Shown: piece after piece, positions 18,005 to 25,350 of the stretch | Numbering within the stretch: the stretch's first letter is position 1 | Layout: each line of letters opens with the position of its first letter | From: JBEVOS01 sp964563395 | Lineage (GTDB): Bacteria > Pseudomonadota > Alphaproteobacteria > Caulobacterales > Aquidulcibacteraceae | Direction of reading: 5' to 3' | Assembly: GCA_964563395.1 (NCBI GenBank) | Contig: CAZLWK010000009.1 | Span: 70,816-134,815, forward strand | Length of the DNA: 64,000 nucleotides | The notes under the pieces: model-generated | Database searches by the model: none | What the model was told of the DNA's origin: nothing | What the model saw: only the letters and a program-made list of their open reading frames with translations | Program-made: the position numbers and the translations under genes

Positions 18005-18046
18005 GTCGAGTGCTACTCACCAGTCAGACTGGGCGCCGCACTCGAC
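18005..18046 (-). promoter_or_regulatory. Nested hairpin in the pilA mRNA leader
   Basis: A perfect 9-bp inverted repeat (GTCGAGTGC at 18005-18013, GCACTCGAC at 18038-18046) encloses a second inverted repeat, CCAGTC-A-GACTGG. Its base lies 3 nt upstream of the pilA ribosome-binding GGAG. It may be a stability or translation-control element. The fold is seen in the sequence, and the role is inference. Confidence 0.5.
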
Positions 18047-18089
18047 GTCCCGTACCTGACGATGCGGACAATACGCGTGAGGTGCTGAA

Positions 18090-18160
18090 GATTTCGTTGA
18101 AAAAAAGGCAGAAATAACAAGAACATTGGTGAATTCTTATTGACTATAACAAGCTCTTCA
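18090..18160 (-). promoter_or_regulatory. A/T-rich segment, probable pilA promoter region
   Basis: The 272 bp between pilA and the next + strand gene contain the only strongly A/T-rich stretch nearby (about 18090-18160). It is placed 100-170 bp upstream of the pilA start, where a strong promoter is expected. No clean -35/-10 pair or full CtrA site could be assigned. Confidence 0.3.
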
Positions 18161-18261
18161 CGTGCGCGCATAGACTAAAGTGATCGCGCAAGGCGATTAG
18201 CGAAGCGGCAACCATTTGCGCGTAGCGCTCTATCCTTATTGCAGGCGGGAGCGCGTCCAAT

Positions 18262-18708
18262 ATGAAGCGATCGGGCATGGTGCGTGCGGCGCTTGCGGCC
18301 ATCTTCATGATTGCATCGGCGGGCGTCGCCGCCGCGCGCGACGTACGCGTCGCCATCGACAGCTCAACGCCGCTGCGCCTCTCGGAGGCCGCCCAAGGCG
18401 TCGCCATCGGCAATTCCTCGATTGCGGGCGTTTCGGTTCAGAATGAGCGGCTGTTGTTCGTGACCGGGCGCTCCTATGGCGCCACCTCGCTCACCATCGT
18501 CGGCCAGGAAGGGCGCATTCTCTTCAGCGGCCGCGTGATCGTGACGCCGGATGAAAGCGGCTCGGTGTTCGTGATGCGCGGAACGGATATGTCGCGCATG
18601 ACCTGCGCGCCGATCTGCCGGCCGCATCCCGACATTGGCGACAGCGCCGATAGTTTCGCGCGCGCAACGCAACAATCCGAGGCGCATGCGGGCGCGGCGG
18701 GCCGTTAA
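18262..18708 (+). CDS. Small periplasmic protein with CpaC-type pilus-assembly N-domain
   Basis: A 148-residue secreted protein with signal peptide MKRSGMVRAALAAIFMIASAGVAAA. One T2SS/T3SS pilus-assembly N-domain follows (about 27-110): LRLSEAAQGVAIGNSSIAGVSVQNERLLFVTGRSYGATSLTIVGQEGRILF. This matches the N-terminal module of CpaC secretins (DxxxxNPxIADxxVxxxxxxxxxGxxxGxT pattern) without any secretin domain. A Cys pair (MTCAPIC) follows. Such proteins are often encoded beside pilA and tadE genes, probably as accessory secretin partners. It heads a + strand group with the two TadE-like genes. Confidence 0.8.
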   Translation: MKRSGMVRAALAAIFMIASAGVAAARDVRVAIDSSTPLRLSEAAQGVAIGNSSIAGVSVQNERLLFVTGRSYGATSLTIVGQEGRILFSGRVIVTPDESGSVFVMRGTDMSRMTCAPICRPHPDIGDSADSFARATQQSEAHAGAAGR

Positions 18709-18784
18709 GGCGCCTTAACCCGTTTCCTTGACGCGATATCAACCGCTCGGCGCCTAATCTCCTGCTTCGCTGGAAGGGGACGAG

Positions 18785-19336
18785 ATGGCGCGCGGGCGCG
18801 GCATAATCCTGAGGCTTCGTCGTTTCGGCCGCGCAAGAAAAGGCGCGGTCGCGGTGGAGTTCGCGCTCATCGCCGTGCCGTTCTTCTGGCTGGTGATGGC
18901 GCTCGCCGAGATCACGCTGATCGGTTTCGCGCAAACCACGCTTGATTTCGCGATCGACGAGACGGCGCGCCGGATCCGCACTGGCGAGGTGCAGACCGAG
19001 GGCTTGAGCGCCGAGCAGCTTCAAGAAGAGGTCTGCGGCCAGATGAGCGGGCTCTTGAATGTCGATTGCGGCAATCTCAATCTCGACATCCAAGCCTATC
19101 CCAGCTTCGTGGACGTCGAAAACGATTCCCCGCTCGACGGATCGGGCAATCTGCAGACTGCGGAATTCGATTACGACCCAGGCGCGCCCTCTGAAATCGT
19201 GATGGCGCGCGCCTTCTATCGTTGGAATGTGGTGACGCCATATTTCCGCGCGATGTTCTCCAACACGAGCACCGCGGAGCGTCTGCTCGTCTCCACGGTT
19301 CTGTTCCGCAACGAACCGTATGAGAGCACGCCATGA
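18785..19336 (+). CDS. tadE: TadE/TadG-like pseudopilin
   Basis: A 183-residue pseudopilin. Basic leader RRFGRARKG, then AVAVEFALIAVPFFWLVMALAEITLIGFAQ with Glu at +5 of the mature sequence (TadE motif G-x-x-x-x-E-F), and a roughly 130-residue periplasmic domain with two cysteines (EEVCGQM, NVDCGN). TadE-like minor pilins are processed by CpaA and needed for pilus assembly. The stop overlaps the start of the next tadE-like gene (ATGA at 19333-19336), so the two are coupled. Confidence 0.87.
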   Translation: MARGRGIILRLRRFGRARKGAVAVEFALIAVPFFWLVMALAEITLIGFAQTTLDFAIDETARRIRTGEVQTEGLSAEQLQEEVCGQMSGLLNVDCGNLNLDIQAYPSFVDVENDSPLDGSGNLQTAEFDYDPGAPSEIVMARAFYRWNVVTPYFRAMFSNTSTAERLLVSTVLFRNEPYESTP

Positions 19337-19926
19337 GCCGCCGTTTCACCCTGGCCGCCTTCTGGCGCGCCCGCGCGGGCGTGGCGGCTGTGGAATTCGC
19401 GCTTATCCTGCCGATGATGATCCTGCTTCTGTTCGGATCGGTGGAGATCATCAATCTGGTTCAGGCCAATCGCCGGGTCGCCAATGTCGGCGTGTCGCTG
19501 GCGGACGTGATTTCGCGCGACACCGAAATCACCAATGCGGAAATGACCGGCATTTGGAGCGCGGTTGAGCCGCTGATGTTCCCGGACGACGTGGACGGCC
19601 TGTCCGTGCGCGTGACCAGCATCAGCATTCAAAGCTCCAGCACGGCGCGCGTCGTCTGGAGCGATCGCATCGGCACGGTCTATTCCACCCTCGCGCCTAA
19701 TTCGAGCGTCAGCGGCATGCCGTCCGGCATGATGGCCGCCGGCACCAGCGTCATCCGCGTGGAGACGACGTACGATTACCGGCCCATCCTCGGCTTCTTC
19801 TTCATGGAGGACGGCTTCCGCATTCGGCGCGATCTCAACGCCGGCGGCGAGCCGACCGGCATGACGCTGAGCCACGTCGCCTATCGCCGCTCGCGCCTCG
19901 TCGATCCCATTCCGCGCGTCTCCTAA
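19333..19926 (+). CDS. TadE/TadG-like pseudopilin, second copy
   Basis: A 197-residue pseudopilin with leader FWRARAGVAAVEFALILPMMILLLFGSVEIINLVQANRRV, again with Glu in the VEF motif. The periplasmic part (DVISRDTEITNAEMTGIWSAVEPLMFP and RVETTYDYRPILGFFF) fits TadE-domain pilus proteins rather than the long TadG with a von Willebrand domain. No full TadG is seen in this window. It overlaps the preceding gene by 4 bp. Confidence 0.86.
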   Translation: MSRRFTLAAFWRARAGVAAVEFALILPMMILLLFGSVEIINLVQANRRVANVGVSLADVISRDTEITNAEMTGIWSAVEPLMFPDDVDGLSVRVTSISIQSSSTARVVWSDRIGTVYSTLAPNSSVSGMPSGMMAAGTSVIRVETTYDYRPILGFFFMEDGFRIRRDLNAGGEPTGMTLSHVAYRRSRLVDPIPRVS

Positions 19927-19968
19927 GGCGCCGCTTGACGCTGCGGGCGGAGCGGCGTTCTTACGGGC

Positions 19969-21408
19969 ATGAGTTCATCTTTGACACCAGAGCAAGCGGT
20001 CGACGCGCTCGAGGCCGCGCACGCCCGCGCGGTTCTCGCCCTGCAGAACGCGGTGAAGCGCTTCGTGAAGGATCGTACGCCGCCCACGCCGGCGGAGCGG
20101 TCGCTGTTCCGCTATCCCGAATTGCGCGTGCATTATGCGGGCGCCGCGCCCGCCCAGCGCGTCAGCCGCTCTTACGCGCAGCTGATGTGGCCGGGCGATT
20201 ATGAAGTCTCGATCACGCAGCCGGCCTTCTTCCGGGATTATCTGATCGAGCAGCTCAGTCTGCTCGTGGCCGATTACGATGTGACGATCAGCGTGGGGGA
20301 GAGCCAGGCGGAGCTGCCTTATTCCTTCGTGCTGGACGCCTCGTTCAATCTCGATTCCGTGCCCTCGGCCGAGCTGGCGCGGCATTTTCCCGCGCCGCGT
20401 CTCGCGCAAGTGGGCGACGCCGTCGTCGATGGCGAGCATGTTGAGCGCTTGGACGCCGCGCGTCCGCTCGCCTTGTTCGACGCGCCGCGCATCGATTATT
20501 CGCTGAAGCGGCTCGATCATTATACCGGCGCGCCCTGGCAGGACGTGCAGCCTTGGATCTTGTTCACGAACTACCAGCGCTATGTCGAGGAATTCGTCCG
20601 CTACGCCGTCGCGCGCGTTCTCGATGGTCCGCCCGGATCGTACTTGTCTTGCCCGGGACGCATCCGCATCGATCGCGAAACGGCGCAGGCCGAAGCCGTG
20701 GCCCTGAGCGCGCCGTGGCGCAATCATCAGATGCCGGCCTATCATCTCGTCACGCCGGATCGCGAAGGCATCAGCCTCGTCAATATCGGCGTGGGCCCTT
20801 CCAACGCCAAGACGATGACGGACCATCTCGCCGTGCTGCGTCCCCATTGCTGGCTCATGGTGGGGCATTGCGGCGGTCTGCGGCACACGCAGCGCGTGGG
20901 CGATTACGTGCTCGCGCACGCCTATTTGCGGCGCGATCACGTGCTTGACGATCATGTGCCGCTCGAAATTCCGGTGCCCGCGATCGCCGAAGTGCAATTG
21001 GCGTTGGAGCACGCCGCAAGCGCGGCTTCAGGCGAGGATCCGGTGGAGCTGCGCCGACGCCTTCGCACCGGCACCGTGGTCTCCTATGCGGACCGGAATT
21101 GGGAGCTCTCCTTCCTCAAGGAGCGCCAGCTCTTGTCGCAATCGCGCGCCATCGCCGTCGATATGGAGAGCGCCTGCATCGCCACGCAGGGCTTCAGGCT
21201 GCGCGTGCCATATGGCGTGCTCCTGTGCGTGTCGGATAAGCCGCTGCACGGCGAGATCAAGCTGCCCGGCGGCGCCGATCGCTTTTACGAGCGCGCGGTG
21301 GCCTCGCATCTGAAAATCGGCATCGAGACGATCGAAATCTTGAAGCGCGGCAAGGCGGATTTGCATTCACGCAAGCTGCGCAGCTTCGACGAGCCGCCGT
21401 TCCGCTAG
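19969..21408 (+). CDS. amn: AMP nucleosidase
   Basis: Hydrolyses AMP to adenine and ribose 5-phosphate in purine turnover. The 479-residue length fits Amn. The N-terminal regulatory domain covers about 1-190, and the nucleoside-phosphorylase-like catalytic domain carries NIGVGPSNAKTMTDHLAVLRP, MVGHCGGLRHTQRVGDYVLA and the substrate-site motif VDMESACIATQGFRLRVPYGVLLCVSDKPLHGEIKLP. It is monocistronic and convergent with the phosphatase gene (4-bp overlap of the 3' ends). Confidence 0.95.
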   Translation: MSSSLTPEQAVDALEAAHARAVLALQNAVKRFVKDRTPPTPAERSLFRYPELRVHYAGAAPAQRVSRSYAQLMWPGDYEVSITQPAFFRDYLIEQLSLLVADYDVTISVGESQAELPYSFVLDASFNLDSVPSAELARHFPAPRLAQVGDAVVDGEHVERLDAARPLALFDAPRIDYSLKRLDHYTGAPWQDVQPWILFTNYQRYVEEFVRYAVARVLDGPPGSYLSCPGRIRIDRETAQAEAVALSAPWRNHQMPAYHLVTPDREGISLVNIGVGPSNAKTMTDHLAVLRPHCWLMVGHCGGLRHTQRVGDYVLAHAYLRRDHVLDDHVPLEIPVPAIAEVQLALEHAASAASGEDPVELRRRLRTGTVVSYADRNWELSFLKERQLLSQSRAIAVDMESACIATQGFRLRVPYGVLLCVSDKPLHGEIKLPGGADRFYERAVASHLKIGIETIEILKRGKADLHSRKLRSFDEPPFR

Positions 21409-22187
21409 TCGAAAAGCCGCTTTTCGATCGCGGCGCGCTTTTTCGCATCGACGCCAAGCACGTCGCGCACATAAGCCTCCACGCCGCCATGGCGCGTTTC
21501 GATTTCGCGAAACGCGGTCTCCAGCCAATCGCGCTCAACGCCCATGATGAGGCGCAGCAATTCCGCGCTCGGCCGGTCCCCGCCGCGCAATTCCGCGATG
21601 CCGTCCGCCACCATCGCGCCATCGCGCTCGAAGCGCACGCTGTCATTGGTGGCGAGATAATCGGCGATGATGTCGTCGCGGTGCACGCCGGCGAGCGTGT
21701 GCGTGAGCGCCACGAGCGTGCCGGTGCGGTCCTTGCCGCCGGAGCAATGCACGAGAAGAGGGCCCTCGCGCGTGGCCAGCGTTTCGAAATAGCGCGAGAA
21801 GAGATCGACGTGCCGCGGCGCCCAAGGCAGGTTGCGGTAGAATTGCACAAGATAGGCGCGGAATGTTTCTGTCGTCAGGTCGGGCCGCCTGATGAAATCG
21901 TGCCACAATTCGTGGCCGCCTTCTTCCTCTTCGTGGTTTTCGATGATGTCGGCTGCGAATGTCTCCCAGCGGCGCGAGGGCTGGTTGGCGCGCTCCGAAG
22001 GCCGGCGCAGATCGATCACGGCCTCGATGCCGAGCGCGGCCAGTTTCGCCAAATCCTCATCGGTGGCGCGGCCATGATGCGCGGAGCGGAAGAAGCGCCC
22101 GCGCTTGATTGGGGCGCCGCGCGCGGTGGCATAGCCGCCGAAATCGCGAAAATTCCACAAGCCGTCGAAATCGAGCCGCCGCATCAT
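21405..22187 (-). CDS. Tyrosine-specific phosphatase-like protein (copy 1)
   Basis: A 260-residue PTP-like phosphatase of the bacterial Y_phosphatase3 type. N-terminal FDGLWNFRDFGGYATARG is the family opening (NFRDxGG), and the active-site loop is VHCSGGKDRTGT with nucleophile Cys148 and Arg154. The start has two adjacent ATGs (22187 and 22184), and a longer in-frame start at 22292 would overlap the divergent paralogue. The gene is arranged head to head with a second phosphatase at 22282, 94 bp between starts. Substrates of this group (phosphoprotein, phosphoinositide or other phosphoesters) are mostly unknown. Confidence 0.87.
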   Translation of the reverse strand: MMRRLDFDGLWNFRDFGGYATARGAPIKRGRFFRSAHHGRATDEDLAKLAALGIEAVIDLRRPSERANQPSRRWETFAADIIENHEEEEGGHELWHDFIRRPDLTTETFRAYLVQFYRNLPWAPRHVDLFSRYFETLATREGPLLVHCSGGKDRTGTLVALTHTLAGVHRDDIIADYLATNDSVRFERDGAMVADGIAELRGGDRPSAELLRLIMGVERDWLETAFREIETRHGGVEAYVRDVLGVDAKKRAAIEKRLFD

Positions 22188-22281
22188 GCGGCCGATGTAG
22201 CGCCTTGGCGCGTGCTTGTGGAGTGGCGGCCTTGCGTTCGTGTCGGCGGGCCGTATGAAAAGCCTGCGACATGGAGCGCCG

Positions 22282-23046
22282 ATGCGGGTCAAGAGTTTCG
22301 AAAAACTGTCAAACTTTCGCGATTTCGGCGGCTATCCCACGCGCGATGGCGCGCGTGTGACGTTCGGGAAGCTTTATCGCTCGGCGGATTTCAGCGAGGT
22401 TTCGCCGGCGGATCGCGCCGCGCTTGACGCGCTGGGCGTCAAATTCGTGGTCGATCTGCGCCGCGCCAGCGAATGGGCGCAATATCCAAGTCTCTGGCCG
22501 GGCGAGGGCGTGCGAATCATCCGCCAGGACCTCGCCGGCGCGGAGCCGGAAATTCATAGCGTGCGCACATACGACGCCGACGCCGTGCGCGCCGCGATGC
22601 AGGCGGCCTATGCGCGCTATCCGTTCGAGCGGCGCTTCATTTCCCTGTTCCGCGACCTTCTGCATGGCTTGGCGGACGAGGAGGGTGGGCCGGTCATCGT
22701 GCATTGCGCCGCCGGCAAGGACCGCACCGGCGTTGCGTGCGCGCTTGTGCTGCACGCGCTCGGCGTGGACCGCGATACGATCGTCGAGGATTATCTGCTC
22801 TCCAACGAGACGATCGATGTCGCCGACCGCTTGGCGCGTGTCCGCGCCCGGCTCGCGGCGCAGGTGCAAGGCGAATTGCCGGACGATGCGCTCTTGCCGA
22901 TGATCAAGGTCGAGGAAACCTATCTGGAGGCGGCGCTGTCGCGGATGGAGCGCGAGGCTGGATCGATCGACGCCTATATCGGCGCTGTGCTTGGCGTCTC
23001 CGATGAAGCGCGCGCGCGCCTGCGCGCCCATCTCCTCGCGGACTAA
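22282..23046 (+). CDS. Tyrosine-specific phosphatase-like protein (copy 2)
   Basis: A 254-residue paralogue of the neighbouring phosphatase. It opens with EKLSNFRDFGGYPTRDGARV and has the active-site loop VHCAAGKDRTGV with Cys142 and Arg148. The region after the loop (HALGVDRDTIVEDYLLSNETI) lines up with THTLAGVHRDDIIADYLATND of copy 1. The start at 22282 (MRVKSFEKL) is preferred because family similarity begins there. An earlier ATG at 22216 would add 22 residues antisense to the other gene's leader. Confidence 0.87.
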   Translation: MRVKSFEKLSNFRDFGGYPTRDGARVTFGKLYRSADFSEVSPADRAALDALGVKFVVDLRRASEWAQYPSLWPGEGVRIIRQDLAGAEPEIHSVRTYDADAVRAAMQAAYARYPFERRFISLFRDLLHGLADEEGGPVIVHCAAGKDRTGVACALVLHALGVDRDTIVEDYLLSNETIDVADRLARVRARLAAQVQGELPDDALLPMIKVEETYLEAALSRMEREAGSIDAYIGAVLGVSDEARARLRAHLLAD

Positions 23047-23056
23047 GCGCCCGGCC

Positions 23057-24055
23057 TTAAGACAGCGCGCGGCGCAGCGCTTTCGCCGCTATAGGGAAAG
23101 ACGACGCGAAATCGGGCCGCCGCGCGGCCTCCGCCGCGTCGCGCAGATAAGCGCTCGGCAGATCGGCGATTGAAGGCGCGGGCCCGGCGCGCACGTCTTG
23201 CGCGGGCGCGATGTCGTGAAAGCCCACGCCGATCAGATCGGCGATCTCCTCGGAATCCGCGCTCCAGAGCGCACGCATGGCCGCGTCTTGTTCAGCGGTG
23301 AGATAGGCGATCGGCGATATGGTCGCATCGACCGCGAAAGCGTCGCGCAAGAGCGCGAAGATCGGCTCCACGATGCGCGTACGCCGTTCGTTGCGGTCGG
23401 GTGTGTCCGTCACGCTCAACGCCGCGCGCGCGATCTCCAGATGCGGCCAAGGCGGCGAGACATGCTCGCGCAGGCGCGTTTCCAGCGCCCATTCCTCGGG
23501 CAGACCGACGGTCTCCACGAAGTCGCAGATGACGTCGCCCTGCGCCAGACATGAGGGATGCAGCGCCCGTACATGCAGCGCCCGCCATCCCCATTCGGCG
23601 GCCCAGGGACGCAGATAGGAGATCGCGGAAATACGACGTTTTTCCCTATCGAAAAGCGTGTCGAAATCCTCGGCGCCATATCCGCCTATGATGTTTTGCG
23701 CATAGAAGGAGCGCACCCAGGCCGGATAATCGCGGATATAGGCGATGATGCGCGCCGGTGCGCGTTTCAGCGCCCATGCGAAGGAGGCGGCGCCATCAGC
23801 GCGCGCCATCAGACGCTCGTCGCTGATGATGAAGCGCCGGTGCGGCGCATCGGCGTGACGTTTGGCGATGTCATAAAGCCAAGTCCGGCCGGCGCCTGCT
23901 TCAGGCGATCCGAGGCGCCTTCCATAGACGAACACATCATGCGCGCGCGCATCCAACGCCTCGACATGCGCCGCGAGGAAACGCTGAAGCGTGGTCGATG
24001 CGCTTTTGTTGCGCCCAATATGGATGAAATGCACGGCTCCGCCCCCTGAAACCAT
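23057..24055 (-). CDS. Sulfotransferase-like protein
   Basis: A 332-residue protein with the P-loop-like 5'-phosphosulfate-binding motif at its N-terminus (FIHIGRNKSASTTLQRFL, residues 10-27) and the SWD-like core IIAYIRDYPAWVRSFYAQNI (3'-phosphate-binding Arg/Ser region). This fits the PAPS-dependent sulfotransferase fold. The C-terminal half has no clear signature. The acceptor is unknown, and it could act on a surface polysaccharide or a small molecule. It ends 10 bp from the convergent phosphatase copy 2, and its start faces the end of nrdB 26 bp away. Confidence 0.65.
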   Translation of the reverse strand: MVSGGGAVHFIHIGRNKSASTTLQRFLAAHVEALDARAHDVFVYGRRLGSPEAGAGRTWLYDIAKRHADAPHRRFIISDERLMARADGAASFAWALKRAPARIIAYIRDYPAWVRSFYAQNIIGGYGAEDFDTLFDREKRRISAISYLRPWAAEWGWRALHVRALHPSCLAQGDVICDFVETVGLPEEWALETRLREHVSPPWPHLEIARAALSVTDTPDRNERRTRIVEPIFALLRDAFAVDATISPIAYLTAEQDAAMRALWSADSEEIADLIGVGFHDIAPAQDVRAGPAPSIADLPSAYLRDAAEAARRPDFASSFPIAAKALRRALS

Positions 24056-24081
24056 AGTCAGGGGGCGGCGCTCGCGTCAAA

Positions 24082-25116
24082 TCAGGCGGCGTCGAGTTCC
24101 TTGCGCTTGTCCATGAGCGTGTCGAACGAGGCCCAAACGCCGCTGTCGCCGTGCCATTCGCCCTTGGTGGCCGCCTTCGAATATTCCGTCGCGCGGGCTT
24201 CGAAAAAGTTCGCGTGCTCAACGCCGTTCAAGATGGCGGACAGCCAGGGCAGGGGATGTTCCTTCACGCCATAGAGCTTGGGCAGGCCGAGCTGGCCGAG
24301 ACGCCAATCGGCGATGTAGCGGATATAGGCCTTGATGTCGTCGGGCGTCATGCCTTCCACGGGGCCCATGCCGAAGGCCAGATCGATGAAGCGGTCTTCA
24401 AGGCCCACCACCGTTCGGCAGCATTCGACGATGTCGCTCTTCACCGTATCCGTGAGCGCGCCGGTTTCCTTCGCGAAGGCGTGGAACAGCTTGATCATGC
24501 CTTCGCAGTGCAGGCTCTCGTCGCGCACCGACCAGGTCACGATCTGGCCCATGCCCTTCATCTTGTTGAAGCGCGGGAAATTCATCAGCATCGCGAACGA
24601 GGCGAAAAGCTGCAGCCCCTCGGTGAAGGCGCCGAACATCGCCACGGTGCGCAGGATGTCGGCGTCGTTCTCCACGCCGAACTTGCCCATGTAATCGTGC
24701 TTGTCGCGCATCTCCTGATAATCGAGGAAGGCGGCGAATTCGGTGTCCGGCATGCCGATCGTTTCGAGCAGCAGCGCATAAGCGGCGATGTGCACGGTTT
24801 CGATGTTCGAAAACGCCGAGAGCATCATCTTGATCTCGGTCGGTTTGAACACGCGCGCATAGCGCTCCATGTAATTGTCGTTCACTTCCACATCCGACTG
24901 CGTGAAGAAGCGGAAGATCTGCGTCAGCAAATTCCGCTCTTCGTCGGAGAGCTTCGTCGCCCAGTCCTTGCAATCCTCGCCGAGCGGCACCTCCTCGGGC
25001 AGCCAATGCACCTGCTGCTGGCGGCGCCAGAAATCGTAGGCCCAGGGATAGCGGAACGGCTTATAGGCCTTGGACGGGATGAGGAGGCCGGACTTCGCGC
25101 TGGTCTGCATGGTCAT
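24082..25116 (-). CDS. nrdB: Ribonucleotide reductase class Ia, beta subunit
   Basis: The radical-generating small subunit (344 residues), which pairs with NrdA to make deoxyribonucleotides. All di-iron ligands can be placed: Asp75 (FTQSDVEVND), Glu106 and His109 (NIETVHIAAY), Glu166 (FTEGLQLFASF), Glu200 and His203 (RDESLHCEG). The radical Tyr113 sits four residues after His109, as in the E. coli enzyme. No nrdA is in this window. Upstream lie two NrdR-like boxes 32 bp apart. Confidence 0.95.
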   Translation of the reverse strand: MTMQTSAKSGLLIPSKAYKPFRYPWAYDFWRRQQQVHWLPEEVPLGEDCKDWATKLSDEERNLLTQIFRFFTQSDVEVNDNYMERYARVFKPTEIKMMLSAFSNIETVHIAAYALLLETIGMPDTEFAAFLDYQEMRDKHDYMGKFGVENDADILRTVAMFGAFTEGLQLFASFAMLMNFPRFNKMKGMGQIVTWSVRDESLHCEGMIKLFHAFAKETGALTDTVKSDIVECCRTVVGLEDRFIDLAFGMGPVEGMTPDDIKAYIRYIADWRLGQLGLPKLYGVKEHPLPWLSAILNGVEHANFFEARATEYSKAATKGEWHGDSGVWASFDTLMDKRKELDAA

Positions 25117-25144
25117 GACGTCTTTGCCGCTCTTGGTGCTTAAA

Positions 25145-25192
25145 ACACAATATACAGGCGTTCAGAGGGTCCCGCAACGCAAGATGTAGTCT
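25145..25192. promoter_or_regulatory. Tandem NrdR-like boxes upstream of nrdB
   Basis: Two related 16-bp sequences start at 25145 (ACACAATATACAGGCG) and 25177 (ACGCAAGATGTAGTCT). The first half of box 1 matches the NrdR consensus ACACWATATATWGTGT. They are offset by 32 bp, the three-turn spacing typical of NrdR box pairs, and begin 29 bp upstream of the nrdB start. NrdR represses ribonucleotide reductase genes when dATP is high. Box 2 is degenerate. Confidence 0.55.
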
Positions 25193-25350
25193 AGCCGAGT
25201 CGGGGTGAAGGAAATCCTACCGTCGGCCGGCCGCGTCAGACTGGCGCGATTCTCGGCCGGGGGATGCAGGCCGAAAGGCGCCCCGCCTCTTGAGCCGGCC
25301 CCCGCCCGATGGTGAGTTCAGGCCGCACCTAGGACTTGGGAGACGCAAGC

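Noticed and set aside
18709..18784. Promoter TTGACG before the first tadE-like gene
   Set aside because: No -10 element at an acceptable distance (the only TA-rich hexamer is 21 bp away).
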